DNA of 64,000 nt from Diplolepis rosae (taxonomy: Eukaryota > Arthropoda > Insecta > Hymenoptera > Diplolepididae), in assembly GCA_030998225.1 (NCBI GenBank), contig JAPYXD010000704.1, positions 8,308,001 through 8,372,000 of the forward strand, read 5' to 3'. This document shows positions 1 through 11,062 of this stretch, piece after piece (the first letter of the stretch is position 1; each line of letters starts with the position of its first letter). Both the position numbers and the translations under genes were made by a program. The notes under the pieces were generated by a model. That model ran no database searches and was not told where the DNA came from. It worked only from the letters and a program-made list of their open reading frames with translations.

Positions 1-134
1 CGAGTAGAAATTATATGTTTCATAACAAAATATTTGATTTATTATGTATGTTCCTTGATGTGTTTTATAAAGGTTCGAAATTAGGACTTTTGCTGGCATC
101 TATTAGAACAATCTAATTTTATTATGACTGTGTG

Positions 135-1192
135 TCACATCCTAATTTTCGACATTATTTTATTGTTACATTTTGCTTTGAAGAATCGCTTGTTTCTAGA
201 CGCACATAATATGTATAAAATCTGATCGTTATCCAAGAGAAACGATAAATTACTCTTCTTCCTCAAAACATGAACAATTGTTAGGATTAATAAACCTCTT
301 TCTGTTATTGGTGCATGTACATAGGCACTTGGCACATCATGCGGTAGATTGAGCCATCTTCTTACTGCTCCCCTTACCTTCTTCTTTACACATTTTAGTG
401 TGCCTAACATGCCATTACCAAACGCAAACTCATGGCATACCTCGGGCATCACTATGGTACGTAGAGTATAAAGCCGTCGTTGAGCCATGAGAGGGCATTA
501 GTTAGGATCTCCAAGTCTCTTTTGTAGGACTTTATCGATCTTAGTTTTCGCTCTACTCTCTACTTTCCAGTCATTGAGCGCAGGTTTCCTGTTTCCACAA
601 TGAGTTTGCTGTCTACGTCAATGGTGGATATTTTATCCCTTGGTGAAGGTCCAAATCCCAGTGTAAAGCTTTTGTCGATGTTAATTGACATGTCACATTG
701 GATTAGGAAGTTTACCATTTTATCAAACAGTTTGCAACCCTCTTGGTATTTAACGTACAGATTCACATCATCTACAAAGGTTGATACGTTTATGCGCTTG
801 CATACACAATCTACATAACGCAGGAACTGGTATGGGACCCCAAGCGATCTCATTGTCGCTATCAATGCTGGGTGAAATACTAACGGAAAGGCTTTTGCGA
901 CATCTATCGATGCCATATACAGAGGTTTGAAGCTTTGCTTTCGTTGCCTCAATATGTACTCCAGCTGGAAGGTGTTATCTCTATATCCATCTGTATGACT
1001 TCTGAATCCCCTTTGCCTTGGGTCAATTGATATCGTCCTTCGCAGCCTTGCCTCCAAGATCCGATGTAGTCCAATGACTAAAACCGATGGCATAGTAATC
1101 GGTCTGTACCTTTCCGGTTGATCCTCATGTTTTTTCTTGGGTGGAAAGATCGTTTGTAAGGCCAGTAAGCTGCTTGGCAGTTTCTTTGTCAA
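135..1192 (-). pseudogene. R2-clade non-LTR retrotransposon reverse transcriptase, broken
   Basis: Remnant of an R2-like retrotransposon polymerase, which in life would copy its own RNA at a nicked target. Between 1130 and 560 (minus) the frame reads like an RT palm: a PPKK..PERYRPITM block, a QRGF block, an ASIDVAKAF block carrying a catalytic Asp, and an FVDD catalytic motif followed by VNLY. The stretch that should lie between the first Asp block and FVDD (the G-x-x-Q-GDPLSP region) is missing: RINVST runs straight into FVDD. Between 488 and 140, in another frame and after a stop, comes the R2-type thumb region (RTIVMP, VRRWLNLPHDVP, then YVHAPI). No endonuclease or zinc fingers are visible. 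The family call rests on the order of these blocks and could only be refined by alignment. Confidence 0.82.
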
Positions 1193-1199
1193 GAATATA

Positions 1200-1424
1200 A
1201 GATTAAAGAGACATACTTACTGTATATTGTTGCTGAGTAACAGCATACTGCCTTCTTCGTTCTTTTCGCTTCGGAAGTTCCCTCTGCCATTTTTTATTAA
1301 TTTCGCTTATCTTTTCGCCATCATCTGCTTTTCTTATTGCGTTACATGAAAATGGAATTGAATATGGCTAAAGATTCAATTCATCGTATTTGACCGAGCA
1401 TTTGGAACCTAGAAATTTTTCCGC
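1200..1424. other. No recognisable feature
   Basis: Short spacer between the R2-like remnant and a mariner scrap. It is pyrimidine-rich near 1250-1330. No coding or repeat structure was recognised. Confidence 0.4.
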
Positions 1425-1660
1425 GCGGTTCCTCGTATTCACTTCATTTGGCTCCGTGCGATTTCTGTTTGTTCGGAAAGTTACATTTGGCCATGGAAAG
1501 AAAGCTTCATGCAGACATAGAAGACATTCAAGGGTCGAGGACCGCCTTCCTGAAAATAATTTCTACTGATAATATAAAAATGTCTCTCAATTCGCTTCTC
1601 GACCGTGCAATGCGGTGTATTAAGTCCGAAGGAGAGTATTCTGAACAAAATAAATCAACT
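1425..1660 (+). pseudogene. mariner transposase C-terminus, remnant
   Basis: Only the last third of a mariner-type (DD34D) transposase remains. The frame from 1448 contains LAPCDFCLF, matching the block that holds the third catalytic Asp (usual form SPDLAPCDF.LF), followed by a diverged tail ending CIKSEGEYSE, the usual C-terminal CI..(G/E)GEYFE region. The residues before LAPCD are frame-shifted or mutated (PRIH-like reading). The N-terminal helix-turn-helix and the first two catalytic blocks are absent. No terminal inverted repeat was located. Confidence 0.7.
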
Positions 1661-2100
1661 TTCCCAAAAACATTTTTATTGTTCTTGAATTTTAGCTTGT
1701 ATTTTCACTTTGTATAGCAAGAGATTTCCTTTGAACTAGTTTCTTTCCGTTTTACGATTAACGTGTTTGATCGTCGCTTTAATCGTTATGCAAGTATCGA
1801 GCGTAAAATAAATCATCAACTCTGGAAATTGTCCTTGATTTTTCTCATTTAAAAAGCTTACGATCAGCTACTGACACAATTCATCGGCCTCCACTAGCAA
1901 TGCCAGCGTCTACGTTGTAAGGATTTATTCACATTATTCGCGTGACCTCCCACGTATCTATTTCAGGCGGGTCTGTAGTGCATATGCCGGTACATGTGTG
2001 TTTTCTTTTATATGAAAGTCTAACATGATCTAGGGTCGTACATGCCATCAAAGCATTTTATTTTCAATATCGTCTTCTGGTATCATTCTTTACTATAATA
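1661..2100. other. No gene seen
   Basis: AT-rich spacer between two transposon remnants. No open frame with recognisable motifs and no clear repeat was found. Confidence 0.4.
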
Positions 2101-2102
2101 AT

Positions 2103-2600
2103 ATTTTTTTTTGTCAGGGGAGATAGAGAATGAATTTACGCACGCTGTGTGGGACTCGGCCGCAGCAATACCTACTAAACTTAAAACTCTTCTAATTTCA
2201 TTCGCCAGCCTATGACCCTGAAACCACCGCTAGACATCACTTCAGGGTCATGTTCTATAGACACACTCCGCTGTGCTTTATCGCCTTTATATAGTGCCTG
2301 CTTGGCCTCATAGGCGGCCTCTCAAAGGCTTTCTCTTCGGGGCAGCCTCCCAAAAATCCGCGCGACACATCGTCCCCGGAATATGATCATCCCGAGGCTT
2401 ATCTTCTTTTACCGCACAGAGGTAAAACTGCGTTTCCCTGGAATAGGAACCCGCATTGTGCCAATTCTTGCCGCACCTCTAACAACACCTGCTTCGGTAA
2501 AGTCCCTGGCAGTCCGGCGCCATGTGAGCCTTCCTGTTACCTCTAAAGGGTCTCTTGGTTAGAGACATCTTCATCTCTAGCTCCGATTCATGATCAAAAA
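2103..2600 (-). mobile_element. Gag-only R1-like non-LTR element, 5'-truncated copy
   Basis: On the minus strand this segment is colinear with the 3' third of the element at 47943-49683. It holds the end of an ORF1 (SLTKR-like stretch near 2570, part of a zinc-knuckle region), then the linker with GATCATATTCCGGGG, then the 3' UTR with the paired blocks GACCCTGAAGTGATG and CAGGGTCAT and a GAGTCCCACACA near the tail, closing with an A-run (seen as T-run 2104-2112 on plus). As in the other copy, ORF1 passes directly into the 3' UTR with no reverse transcriptase between. Most of the first zinc knuckle is deleted here. The copy is much more diverged than the one at 48 kb and no target duplication was recognised. 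Confidence 0.72.
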
Positions 2601-2624
2601 ATAAATAACCTAAAATCGACAAGG

Positions 2625-3200
2625 CAGTAAATCGTACTTATAGTAGATTACAATAAAACAGGAGTATTACCTTACGACGGTAAGGTAGTTAATTTAGTTG
2701 CAAAACATCAATTACTGATTAATAATGATGGGGAGCAATAATATTCACTATTGCTATCAACGATTGTTTACAGGTTAATAATGATAATCAATAATAATTA
2801 ATGATAATCAGTAGTGATTAATCAACCGATAGTGATCGATAACAATATATTAATTTTATTTAAGCAATATTAGGGATCTGTAAAACCCCAAAAGCAGTAC
2901 TAAAATTGCATTAGGCTAGTATGTCGAAATCATAGAAGATTAGTAATTAGTAATGACTAATTGCACCGACTTTTCGACACATATATATGTATGTATTTTA
3001 TGTAGAATATTTAAGAATACGAGAGAAAGATGTACCGTACTCGACAAATTAGTAAGACTCACTCCCACTTTGGTAATAGCCAATAATATATAATCTTCAG
3101 AATTACTCCTGGAGGTTATCTTTTCGTCGGGCATCATTCAGTCTACAAGTCATACTGTCGGTGTCGTGATCTGACTCTTTAATATATTCAAAATTTCATA
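2625..3200. repeat. AT-rich, AATAATGAT/AATCA-rich simple region
   Basis: Between about 2690 and 2850 short words such as TTAATAATGATAATCA recur in both directions, giving a low-complexity patch. Nothing coding was recognised around it. The open frame on the minus strand near 2940-3137 has no known motif and is treated as chance. Confidence 0.4.
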
Positions 3201-3229
3201 CGGCTCATGCGAAACAATTTTTACTAATG

Positions 3230-3968
3230 TTATAAACATGAAACGAATGGCAGCTGAATTTGTTCCAAAACTGTTGAATTTTCAACAAAAAAATCATCGC
3301 GCAACAATCGCTGAACAAGCTCTGGCTGATGTCGCTGACGACCCCGACTCGCTCAAACGCGTCATAACTGGTCACGAAATATGAGTACATGGCTACGACA
3401 TTAAAACGGAGGCGTAATCGTTCCAATGAAAGTTTTCTGAGGAGCCAAGACCGAAAAAAGCACGTCAAGTTTGGTCAAATGTGAAGGTCCTCTTAACCGT
3501 TTTCTTCGACTACAATGGGATTATTTATCACAAATTCCTACCACTAGGCCGTACCGCAAATAAAGAATACTATCTACAAGTTTTACGCAATTTGCGTTAG
3601 GCGATCTGGAGAAAATGACCTGAACTTTGGGGAGCCAACTAGTGAATTTTGTACCATGACAACGCACCGGCACACACTACGTTACTCATCCAACAGTTTT
3701 TGGCGCAAATCCGTTGTGATGCCGCAACCACCGTATTCTCCAGACCTTGCTCTCTGTGACTTTCCTATTTCCCAAACTCAAACGGACACTCAGAGAACAA
3801 CGTTCTCCAACTATAAATGAGATAAAGGTGAAATCACAGGCCGAGTTCAGAGCAATACCTATAGAGGCGTTCTATCAATATTTCTCAGACAGGAAGCTAC
3901 GTTGGAATAAATGCAGAATATCACAGGGGGACTACTTCGAAGGGGACGAAATAAATCTTAAAGAATAA
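3230..3968 (+). pseudogene. mariner transposase, heavily decayed
   Basis: A mariner-family transposase whose frame starts near 3238 (MKRMAAEFVPKLL) and runs with many stops and shifts to about 3965. Recognisable blocks in order: LKRVITGHEI (where the family has VITGDETW, so the first catalytic Asp is replaced by His and the Trp codon by a stop), EEPRPKKARQVWSNVKVLL, FDYNGIIYHKFLP, an intact second-Asp block YHDNAPAHT near 3655, a frame-shifted PPYSPDLA region near 3730, and a C-terminal GDYFEGDEI. The DNA-binding N-terminus is missing. The element cannot encode an active enzyme. Family identity is firm from the block order; terminal repeats were not found. Confidence 0.85.
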
Positions 3969-4235
3969 ATACATACTTTCTGGCAAAATTAAAACTCTCG
4001 TTACTTTTTGATCCCATAAAATATGAATAATCAGGATTAACCACCCTGATTTAATAAGAAGCCTATTCTTCCATTTTCCTAAATTTTACCAACCTACCCT
4101 CGTTTTTGCTCGGGATGTAACAATTAATCTAGCCTCGTTATATTGACTAGGATCTTTATTAGTTCATTCAGCAAACACAATATAATTTTACTTGGATCAA
4201 TTTTGAATCTTCCGAGAATCATAAATAAGATTTTA

Positions 4236-4300
4236 TGTGCCACCGGCGCGCAAACTCGTTTTTTCGCTACAGTTAACAGTAGCGCAATGTAGTACATTTC
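4236..4300. repeat. Hairpin-forming patch related to the 12066 mini-element
   Basis: The word order TGTGCCACCGG..GCGCAAACTCGTTTTTTCGCT followed by a CGCTAC...GTAGCG hairpin and AATGTAGTACATT resembles the small fold-back element at 12066-12126 (TGTGCACCGAG..GCGCAAAC..CGTTTTTGCTCG). The boundary is unclear. A CTT-rich microsatellite-like stretch follows at about 4370-4392. Confidence 0.45.
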
Positions 4301-4603
4301 GCCAGAAAGGAATGAAATGTAAAAATTGAACTGCGCATGCGCCCATAGCCATGAAACGAAGCTCAATCCTTCTTATTCTTCTTCTTCTTCGTACAGCGTT
4401 AGCATCTTACTGGCAAAGCCTTGTACATTTGAACTGCGCATGCGTCTACTAAAATCCATTACTACTACACAAGATCGATAAAATCAAAATGGCCGGGACT
4501 AGTCGTGACATATCAAGTGTAATGACTAGCGCCGCAAACAACTATAATACTAGTTTAGATTCCAGTGTACGCATAAAAATTGATATACGCACCGAAGTCA
4601 CAT

Positions 4604-4795
4604 AAAATAGAATACGTGCCAATGCACACAATTCGGGTAATTCCGAGACTCGCGACAATGCTCGCAGGACTGATCGCGCTTTGGCTTCGTCTCGGCTTTG
4701 CCTCGACTATGCCTTAGCTTTGATCTCCTGCGAGCATTGTCGCTCGTCCCGCAATGACCCTCATTCTGCGCCTGGGCACGTAATGTACTATTGTA
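4604..4795. repeat. Long palindrome / fold-back mini-element with AATAG ends
   Basis: An 18-bp perfect inverted repeat at 4652-4669 and 4726-4743 (GCGACAATGCTCGCAGGA) sits inside a longer imperfect one. Outer arms ACGTGCC (near 4612) and GGCACGT (near 4770) pair, and the outermost bases read AATAG on the left and CTATT on the right. The 56-base loop is built of GGCTT/CTCGG-like words. The ends match those of the hairpin elements at 12066 and 62406. It encodes nothing and is probably a non-autonomous fold-back element. Confidence 0.7.
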
Positions 4796-4829
4796 ATATT
4801 AATTTTTAAAATAATTTTTAATTATTCAT

Positions 4830-5330
4830 AACAAATTATCACAGGAGTATGGGGAATATTCTTAGAAATATGTGCCTGAATTTTCCAAAATACGTAACTG
4901 AAGCTTTATACAGTTACAATTTCGTAAAACTAAGATAAATTCAAGAAAATTAAGTTACATCTTAGTCAATTTTTCAATTCTCAGTTACAAATTACTGAAT
5001 ATTTCGAAACTTGTATCTGAAAATTCTGAAGCTTAAATAGAAGAAATTTTATGTTCCAGGTAACTGAAACTTTATTCGGTCACATATAACTGAAAATTTT
5101 GTTACAATTTTATAACTTTAAGATAAATTTACGAAAATTCAGATTTTAAGATAAATTTATGAAATCCAGTGCAGTTTCGTAATTTGTAGGAAAATTTCGG
5201 AAATCCCAGTCAATCATTAGCAAATTTATGATACATTTTCTCAAAAGTATTGTAAATTTCATATAATTTTTCGTTGCATTTGTCACTTGAAAATTTCAGA
5301 AAACTTCTAACAGTGTAAAAGAATCTTAAC
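4830..5330. repeat. AT-rich region dense in GTAACTGAA-like words
   Basis: Words such as GTAACTGAA, AGTTACAA and AGATAAATTTA recur many times in both orientations over about 500 bp. The pattern resembles short inverted-motif mini-elements seen elsewhere in this window (6500-6720, 25868-26324). No open reading frame was found. Confidence 0.4.
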
Positions 5331-5339
5331 TTCCAACGG

Positions 5340-5950
5340 CTATTTAATTTTCGAATGAAAAGGTCACCTGTAGGAATACATTGGCAGGCTGAATTTAACG
5401 ATTAAACGTCGCAGAAAATCCGGCATCGAACATCCATTGGCAGGATTCGCTTCAGGATTTATTAAAACTTGAAAAGGCGTGAATTTTCTCTCTAGAATTC
5501 TTATATTTGGATGCACCGTTGCGCAAAATTCCTTTCGCTGGTTCGCATCCGGATTCGTCGTTGAAACGGTGTCCCTCAGAGCATACGGATTCTTTCATAT
5601 AGGTTGTTCGAATAAACATGAATGTGACATTGGTGTCTCTTTATTGACCAAACGAGCAAACTACCTTGCAAGTTTCGTGCTTAATCTTCATATTTTGCCC
5701 TCCATGGAAAGAATTTCTGAAATTTTATAGTGACAATGCTTTACTATCAATTGAATAAAGGAAAACTATACTGTGGACAAGTTTCTGTGTTTCACTGTTT
5801 CACAAGGTCATTAAACCAATTATTTTGTCATTATATATAATATACCTATTATACAATGCACAAGTATCCTGCGCTGGCTTACCTAATTCGAGAATAAAGA
5901 TCTTATTTGAGGGCATGTAATACTTAGGAAATGAGAAATTTGTAAAAAAA
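5340..5950. other. No recognisable gene
   Basis: An 83-codon open frame (5479-5730, plus) is present, but its translation shows no known motif, no plausible splice context and no homopolymer-free coding signature. It is not called as a gene. The rest is AT-rich spacer. Confidence 0.35.
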
Positions 5951-5954
5951 ATTA

Positions 5955-6110
5955 TTTTCTACATGTTTATGCAAGGAATACGTCAAATTTTGTTTTCAAA
6001 ATTTGGAAAATGGCAGAAAATATAAAAAAGCGGACGTAGATAGACTACTTTTAATTTTGAAGATGGAAAGAATTTTAATTTGAGCAATATCTATCGGATA
6101 CCAAACAACG
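5955..6110 (+). repeat. Single arm of an inverted-repeat element found at 61.7 kb
   Basis: The order TTCTACATGTTTATG, TTTTGTTTTCAAAATTTGG, CGGACGTAGATAGACTAC and TTTTGAAGATGGAAA matches the left arm of the palindrome at 61706-61965. Here only one arm is present, so this is a half copy. Confidence 0.6.
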
Positions 6111-7660
6111 TAGCGTCTTCGAACTTCTAACTGAAGTTTCATAAGGTTGGATCTTTCGATCATAGTAATTTTTTTTCTAAGGACAACCGTTATCTCTACG
6201 TCAAGTCGGGAACTTCTGGGACGATGTGTTTCTCATATACTTGATTCAGGCCATCGAAACATGTATTTTTTGCAGTTAATATAAAAAATTTCCATAGAAG
6301 TAGAAATCGAATGATATAGTTATTCTATAAACAATTTGATAGATAATTTTCGATGATAAATTAATCATGAATGTCTAGTGTAGTAGTATATAATAAAAGT
6401 TACAAATCAATTTTACGAATTTAAAAAATTTATGAAGTAAAAAAAATTACTTTGACTTGAAATATTGTGTTATCATAAACAATAAATCCAGTTATTAAAT
6501 AAAATGTGACTGTACTCTGAACAACAATGAAGCTCGGTTACTTTGACTAAAAAATTATGTAGTCGTGAAATACAACTGAAAAAGTTAGTTATTGTAGTAT
6601 AATTAAACTGGCGATTTCTGTTTAATTGACTGAAAAAATTCTTAAGAGTAACCGAAAACTGTAGTTGCTTTCAATGCATAGGACTTTACCGAAAATGTTG
6701 AGTTAATATTACTGATTTGAATTTCTCTCAATGTACGCTACTTAGTCGAATCCAACTTTATTAAATTAGTATCACAGTATTTATCTATTTTGTTACGTTA
6801 TCCAAGTTTGCCCAATTTCAAAATAAAGAAAGAACCATTTTTCGAATTCAGGTGGTCATTATATGTAAACATTTGTTAAGAAATGTGGATTCAAAATTTT
6901 ACACAAATTTAAAACCTTGCCATATGTAATAATAATGTAAAAATGTAAACTTAAGTATAATTTATTATCTAATACATCGAAAATTTGGAAAATGTAATTT
7001 TCTTTTGTAGTCATATGTGAGTAATTGAATTAATATTTCAGAACTCAAATTTATAAAAGATTCATTTTATCTATTGTGGCTTAAGATATTATATTTAAAT
7101 ATATTAACTTGGAGAAAAAAATAATGTTAAAAAATACAATATGCTGTGCGTGGATTTTACGTATAGATATATGTCACTCGATATAGTCGTAAACACAGTC
7201 TAGATATATATACTGATACAAATAATCGCTGAGCCGCGAAACGCTCAGTATTACATTCAAGCAATGTATCTAGCATAAATTTTGCGCCATGGTGAGAATG
7301 ATATGAATATTTCGGAAATCAGCACACGTGCGTTCAAAATCTGTCGGAAACCCCAATAGGACGTGGGAATTCCTCCAATTTTCCAACTGACGAAATAACG
7401 AATCATCTCTGAATCAGCCATATAAACATGCCCAAATTTTTATCAACCATATCAAAGAGCTTTTGGCTTATTTGGCCAACTACACTATCAAAAAATACTT
7501 CCTTTCATAAAACTATTGAACAGTAATATCTACTGTACAAAGCAATGCTATTTAGTTTCTCCTTCGAAATAATTCTCTCATATTTTATAGTAAAAATTAA
7601 AAAACGTTTCACAACTTCCCTAACAATCATAAATTTTTGCATGACCAAAAGACTTTCAAA
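6111..7660. other. AT-rich non-coding DNA
   Basis: No gene was seen. Around 6500-6720 ACTGAAAA and GTTACTTTGACT-like words recur in both orientations, suggesting a decayed mini-element. The rest shows no structure that I can support. Confidence 0.35.
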
Positions 7661-7671
7661 AAACATGCCGA

Positions 7672-7920
7672 AAACCCCAAAGTACTTATTTTTGCGAGCG
7701 TGAAGTCAATTTATTTGAAGTCGGCCTGCGATTTTGGAATGGCCACATTGTTTTAGAATATTTAAACGCAAAATTCGAAATTCTTGACTCCGAAATCCCC
7801 CGATTAGGCGTTGTCGCCAGCGTGACGTGACTTTATTTAAAGTCGGTCCACCATTTTGGATCAGCTATTTTGTTTTTGCAAATTTTAACCCCAAATTCGG
7901 AATTTCTGACCCCGAAAACA
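7672..7920 (+). repeat. Two-unit ~122-bp tandem repeat
   Basis: Two diverged units follow each other. Each has GCGTGA(A/C)GT, TTTATTT(G/A)AAGTCGG, ATTTTGGAAT/ATTTTGGATC, then an AAATTCGAAAT/AAATTCGGAAT block and CTGACCCCGAAA or CTTGACTCCGAAA at the end. The AAATTC...CCCCGAAAA style is common in insect dispersed repeats (from general knowledge; no database check made). Confidence 0.6.
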
Positions 7921-8154
7921 ATACATTACAAATTTTCAAGTTGTTTCACAAATAATTTCATTCTTGGCCAGCTTTTCGAAGTTTCGGACTACTGTGTGCG
8001 TCCAAGTCCATGCTACGTACTATAACGAGAATTTCGTCCGCATATCCGATGAGATGGCATCCCTGGCCAGTGAGCAGATGCAGTAGTTCGTCCACCACTA
8101 GGTTTCACACCAGGGTAAAAGGTACTCCTCTCTGCGGGCATCCCGAGTCAACTA

Positions 8155-9398
8155 ACACGTGGATCAATAAGACCCGGGACTAATTAGGAAAAACACATTT
8201 TTTTGGCAAAACTCGACTTTATTCATCAACGTAGTCTCCTTCAAAAGCAACACAATCAGTCCAGCGCTTCTCTAACATTTTAATACCTTTCTTGTAGAAC
8301 GATTTATCTTTGGCCTCGAAATAAGCCTTCGTTTCGGTGATGACTTCCTCGTTGAAGTAGAATCTCTTTCCTTGGAGCATTTTTTTGAGGTCTGCAAACA
8401 GGTAGTAGTCGCTGGGAGCCAGATCCGGTGAATATGGTGGGTGCGGAAGCAATTCGAAGCTCAATTCATTCAATTTCGCCATGGTAGTGAGCGAATTTGA
8501 CACGGCGCATTGTCTTGGTGAAAGAGCACTTTTTTCTTCTTCATTTGGAGCCGTTTCTCACCGATTTCGTTCTTCAAACGCATCAATTGGCCAATGTAAC
8601 TTTCGCTATTGATCGTCTTACCTTTTTCAAGGTAGTCGATGAACAAAACTCCATGATTTGGCCGCTTTGGACGCTTCTCACCGACTGCAGTCCACTCGGC
8701 TGACGAGCGCTTTGACTCCGGAGTGTAGTGATGGATCCAGGTTTCGTCCATTGTCACATACCGACGCAAAAAATTCGGTTTATTTCGGCGAAACAGCTCC
8801 AAACAGCGCTCGGAATCAACGACACGTTGTCGTTTTTGTTCCACCTTGAGCAAACTCGGCACCCAATTTGACAACAGCTTCCTCATAGACAAATGTTCAT
8901 GCACAATAGCGTACACACTGCCGTATGAAATCTTTAAGGTGTCAGCTATCTCTCGCAATTTTAATTTATGGTTTTCGAAAACGATTTGGTCGACTTTTTT
9001 TATGGTTTCCGGTGTAACTACCTCATTTGGCCGGCCGGAGCGTTCAGCATCTTCAGTGTCTGTACGGCCACGTTTAATCTCAGCATACCACCGACAAATG
9101 GTTGTTTTTGACGGAGCAGAGTCCCCGTAGCACTTTTCAAGCCATTGCTGAGCTTGCACTGTGTTTTTTTTCACCAAAAAGCAGTGGTAAATCAACACAC
9201 GAAATTGTTTCGTATCCATTGTTTTGAGAATATCAAGACTAGCGTTACTTAAATCACTGTAACTCGTGGACTAAACATTAGAATGTCATGAAATTTTGAC
9301 AGGTATCTTTTGAAGATTGATACTCATGAAAAATCATACAGAACTTTTGTTGGCAACGCCATCAATGTGTCAGTCCCGGCACTTATTGATCCACGTGT
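8155..9398 (-). mobile_element. mariner element with both terminal repeats and TA duplication
   Basis: The two ends are inverted copies: ACACGTGGATCAATAAG at 8155 and CTTATTGATCCACGTGT ending 9398, each flanked by TA (8153-8154 and 9399-9400), the usual mariner target duplication. The length of about 1.24 kb fits the family (near 1.3 kb). It lies inside the RT gene of an R1-like element, so it inserted after that element. Its transposase gene is described separately. Confidence 0.9.
8219..9219 (-). pseudogene. mariner transposase (DD34D), lightly damaged
   Basis: The gene starts at 9219 and would encode a cut-and-paste transposase of about 340 residues. The N-terminal half carries the two helix-turn-helix DNA-binding regions (TICRWYAEIKRGRTDTEDAE, then LKLREIADTLKISYGSV). 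The catalytic core has the first Asp in YVTMDETWIHHYTPESK, the second in FHQDNAPC, and the third in PPYSPDLAPSDYYLF. Two lesions are visible: about a dozen residues are missing between KRPKRPNH and GVLFIDYLEKG, and a frameshift right after QDNAPC splits the gene into frames 9219-8470 and 8503-8219. The C-terminal WTDCVAFEGDYVDE is intact. All three catalytic residues survive, so inactivation is recent. The Hsmar/SETMAR-like wording of the blocks suggests that wide group, but the subfamily is not settled. Confidence 0.93.
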
Positions 9399-10690
9399 TA
9401 CTTCTCGGGGGATGGTATTTTCTTTGGTTATCGTTAAGTTCCTATTAGCGTATAGCAGATCCGGTCAATTCCGGCTATAAGAACTCCTTGTCTGGTAATA
9501 GCCATCTTGATCGTTTAACTAGATCTATAATTAAAAACATCTTCGATTTTCATCAATGTCGCAATAACGAATCGTTTTAATTTCAGTTGGTCCTCAATCA
9601 GGTTTACCTCTTTGCTCAGAGCTACTTCAGCCGAATGACTAGCGCTGTAAGCATGCTAATCTTTGCGTAGCGGTTTCACGGTCAGGATCCACCGTTTTTG
9701 GTATGAAGGAAGTCAAGGCGATTGGTTGAAAATCTTTCGGGGACATCCATCCTTTCTTGCCTGCTTTTGATATGAAGATAACCTTTGTCCCTCTCCGAGC
9801 CTTGAGGACGTAGCCCAGAGTCAAACTGGCCCTGGTAAGCCTTAATAATGGCCCTGTGATGGCAACCCAACCCTCTAAATGAGGGTTGAATAGATACCAT
9901 CCAGACCTGGAGACTTGAAGGGGCTGAAAGATTTCAAGACCCACCTATCCCTCAATTGTAGGGTACTTGGCATAGTTCCTGGGTTGTAAGCCAGAAGCCT
10001 GTTTAGCCTGGCCATCTCAGCAACCTTTTCTATTTCTGAATAGAAGGAGGTCCAGCTCTTGCTCTTGGCCTCTCTGATTGCTCTTTTATATCCATCCCTG
10101 GATGCATTAGATAAGTTCCATAGTTCCTTCGTATTGCCTTTCTTAGCCCGTCCAAACATTTCCATAGTTTTGTTACGAAGATTTTCAAGCTTTTTATTCC
10201 ATCAGTAAATCACCCGCGCCTTCTTGATTTTCGAAGGTAGGCATCCTTTAGAGTATCTCCACGCCACTTACTTTCAAATTGACGCCCTCGTAGGGTCTGA
10301 GCTCGGCCTTTTCCTTGCAGGGGACTCACCAGCAGTTACCTGTTGGTTCGCGTCCTCCTATATTGCAACTTGCTGAGGGATCAAATTAGCACCCGACCTC
10401 GAAGAGCTAGGGCCCACAGCCACCATCAGTTTTTGCGTCTTTATTGGGGTAGGTTGCAAGGGGCGTTTGTGCTAGACCTTTGCAAGCCCAGCTCTTGCCT
10501 CTCTCACCTTATTGCTGTCGTCATTTTTTATTAAAGTATCGTGTTCCATTGTAATTTCACGAAATGCTAGAGAAGTATTCGATCAGAACCTGCAGAGCCC
10601 CACTTCTAGAGTTATGGCTAAGTACTCGGAAAGGTCGTCTGGTATTCCCGAGGCCTTACTCGGGAGAGCCCGTTTATAAGAATTCAACCT

Positions 10691-11060
10691 TTCATACCCC
10701 ATTCATTCCTTCGTGTCAGGGATCTCCACAGCCCCCAGACCACGCACTAAGCCCCTCTACCATCGACAAGATCCTACAGCTCCTAGAAGGCAGTATATTG
10801 CATAGAAGCAGATAGAAAATTTAAAGCAGCACCCAGAAAAAATATACTTGATCTAAAAAAACAAATATGTTACATACTAGGGTGTTTGATATTGATGTGA
10901 TATTGTATTTCTATGAGAGGTCACCACTAATAACAAACGGCTATCATTGTTGACAAGTTCCATCCTTCAAACCTCTTCTGTCATAATTTGAGCCAAATCC
11001 ATTTATTGGTTTACAAGTTACAATGTCTAAACGCAACTAACCTCCGATTTTTTTGTAAAG
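10691..11060. other. No gene seen
   Basis: Spacer between the R1-like 5' end and the next mariner copy. It may contain the mariner left flank, but no terminal repeat could be matched to the right side. Confidence 0.35.
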
Positions 11061-11062
11061 AT

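Larger units (their letters stand above)
7985..10690 (-). mobile_element. R1-clade non-LTR retrotransposon, internally deleted, split by a mariner
   Basis: A decayed minus-strand non-LTR element. From its 5' end (about 10690) it shows a 5' UTR sharing GAATACTTC and GGGCTCTGCAGG blocks with the element at 47943-49683. A start codon near 10550 opens an ORF1 that soon fails. Then comes an RT region at 9639-10165: YKRAIREAKSKSW, SPGLDGI, and the KVIFISKAGK....PKDFQPIAL block. The palm continues left of the nested mariner at 7985-8150 with GCPQRGVP, NLVVDELL and the catalytic GYADEI (usually YADDI). Most of ORF1 and the whole endonuclease are deleted. Mariner 8155-9398 interrupts the RT just at GCPQ. 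Clade assignment rests on the NLVVD(E/D)LL and SPGLDGI blocks. Confidence 0.78.

Noticed and set aside
8497..9130. Plus-strand open frames over the mariner
   Set aside because: Antisense shadows of the transposase gene.
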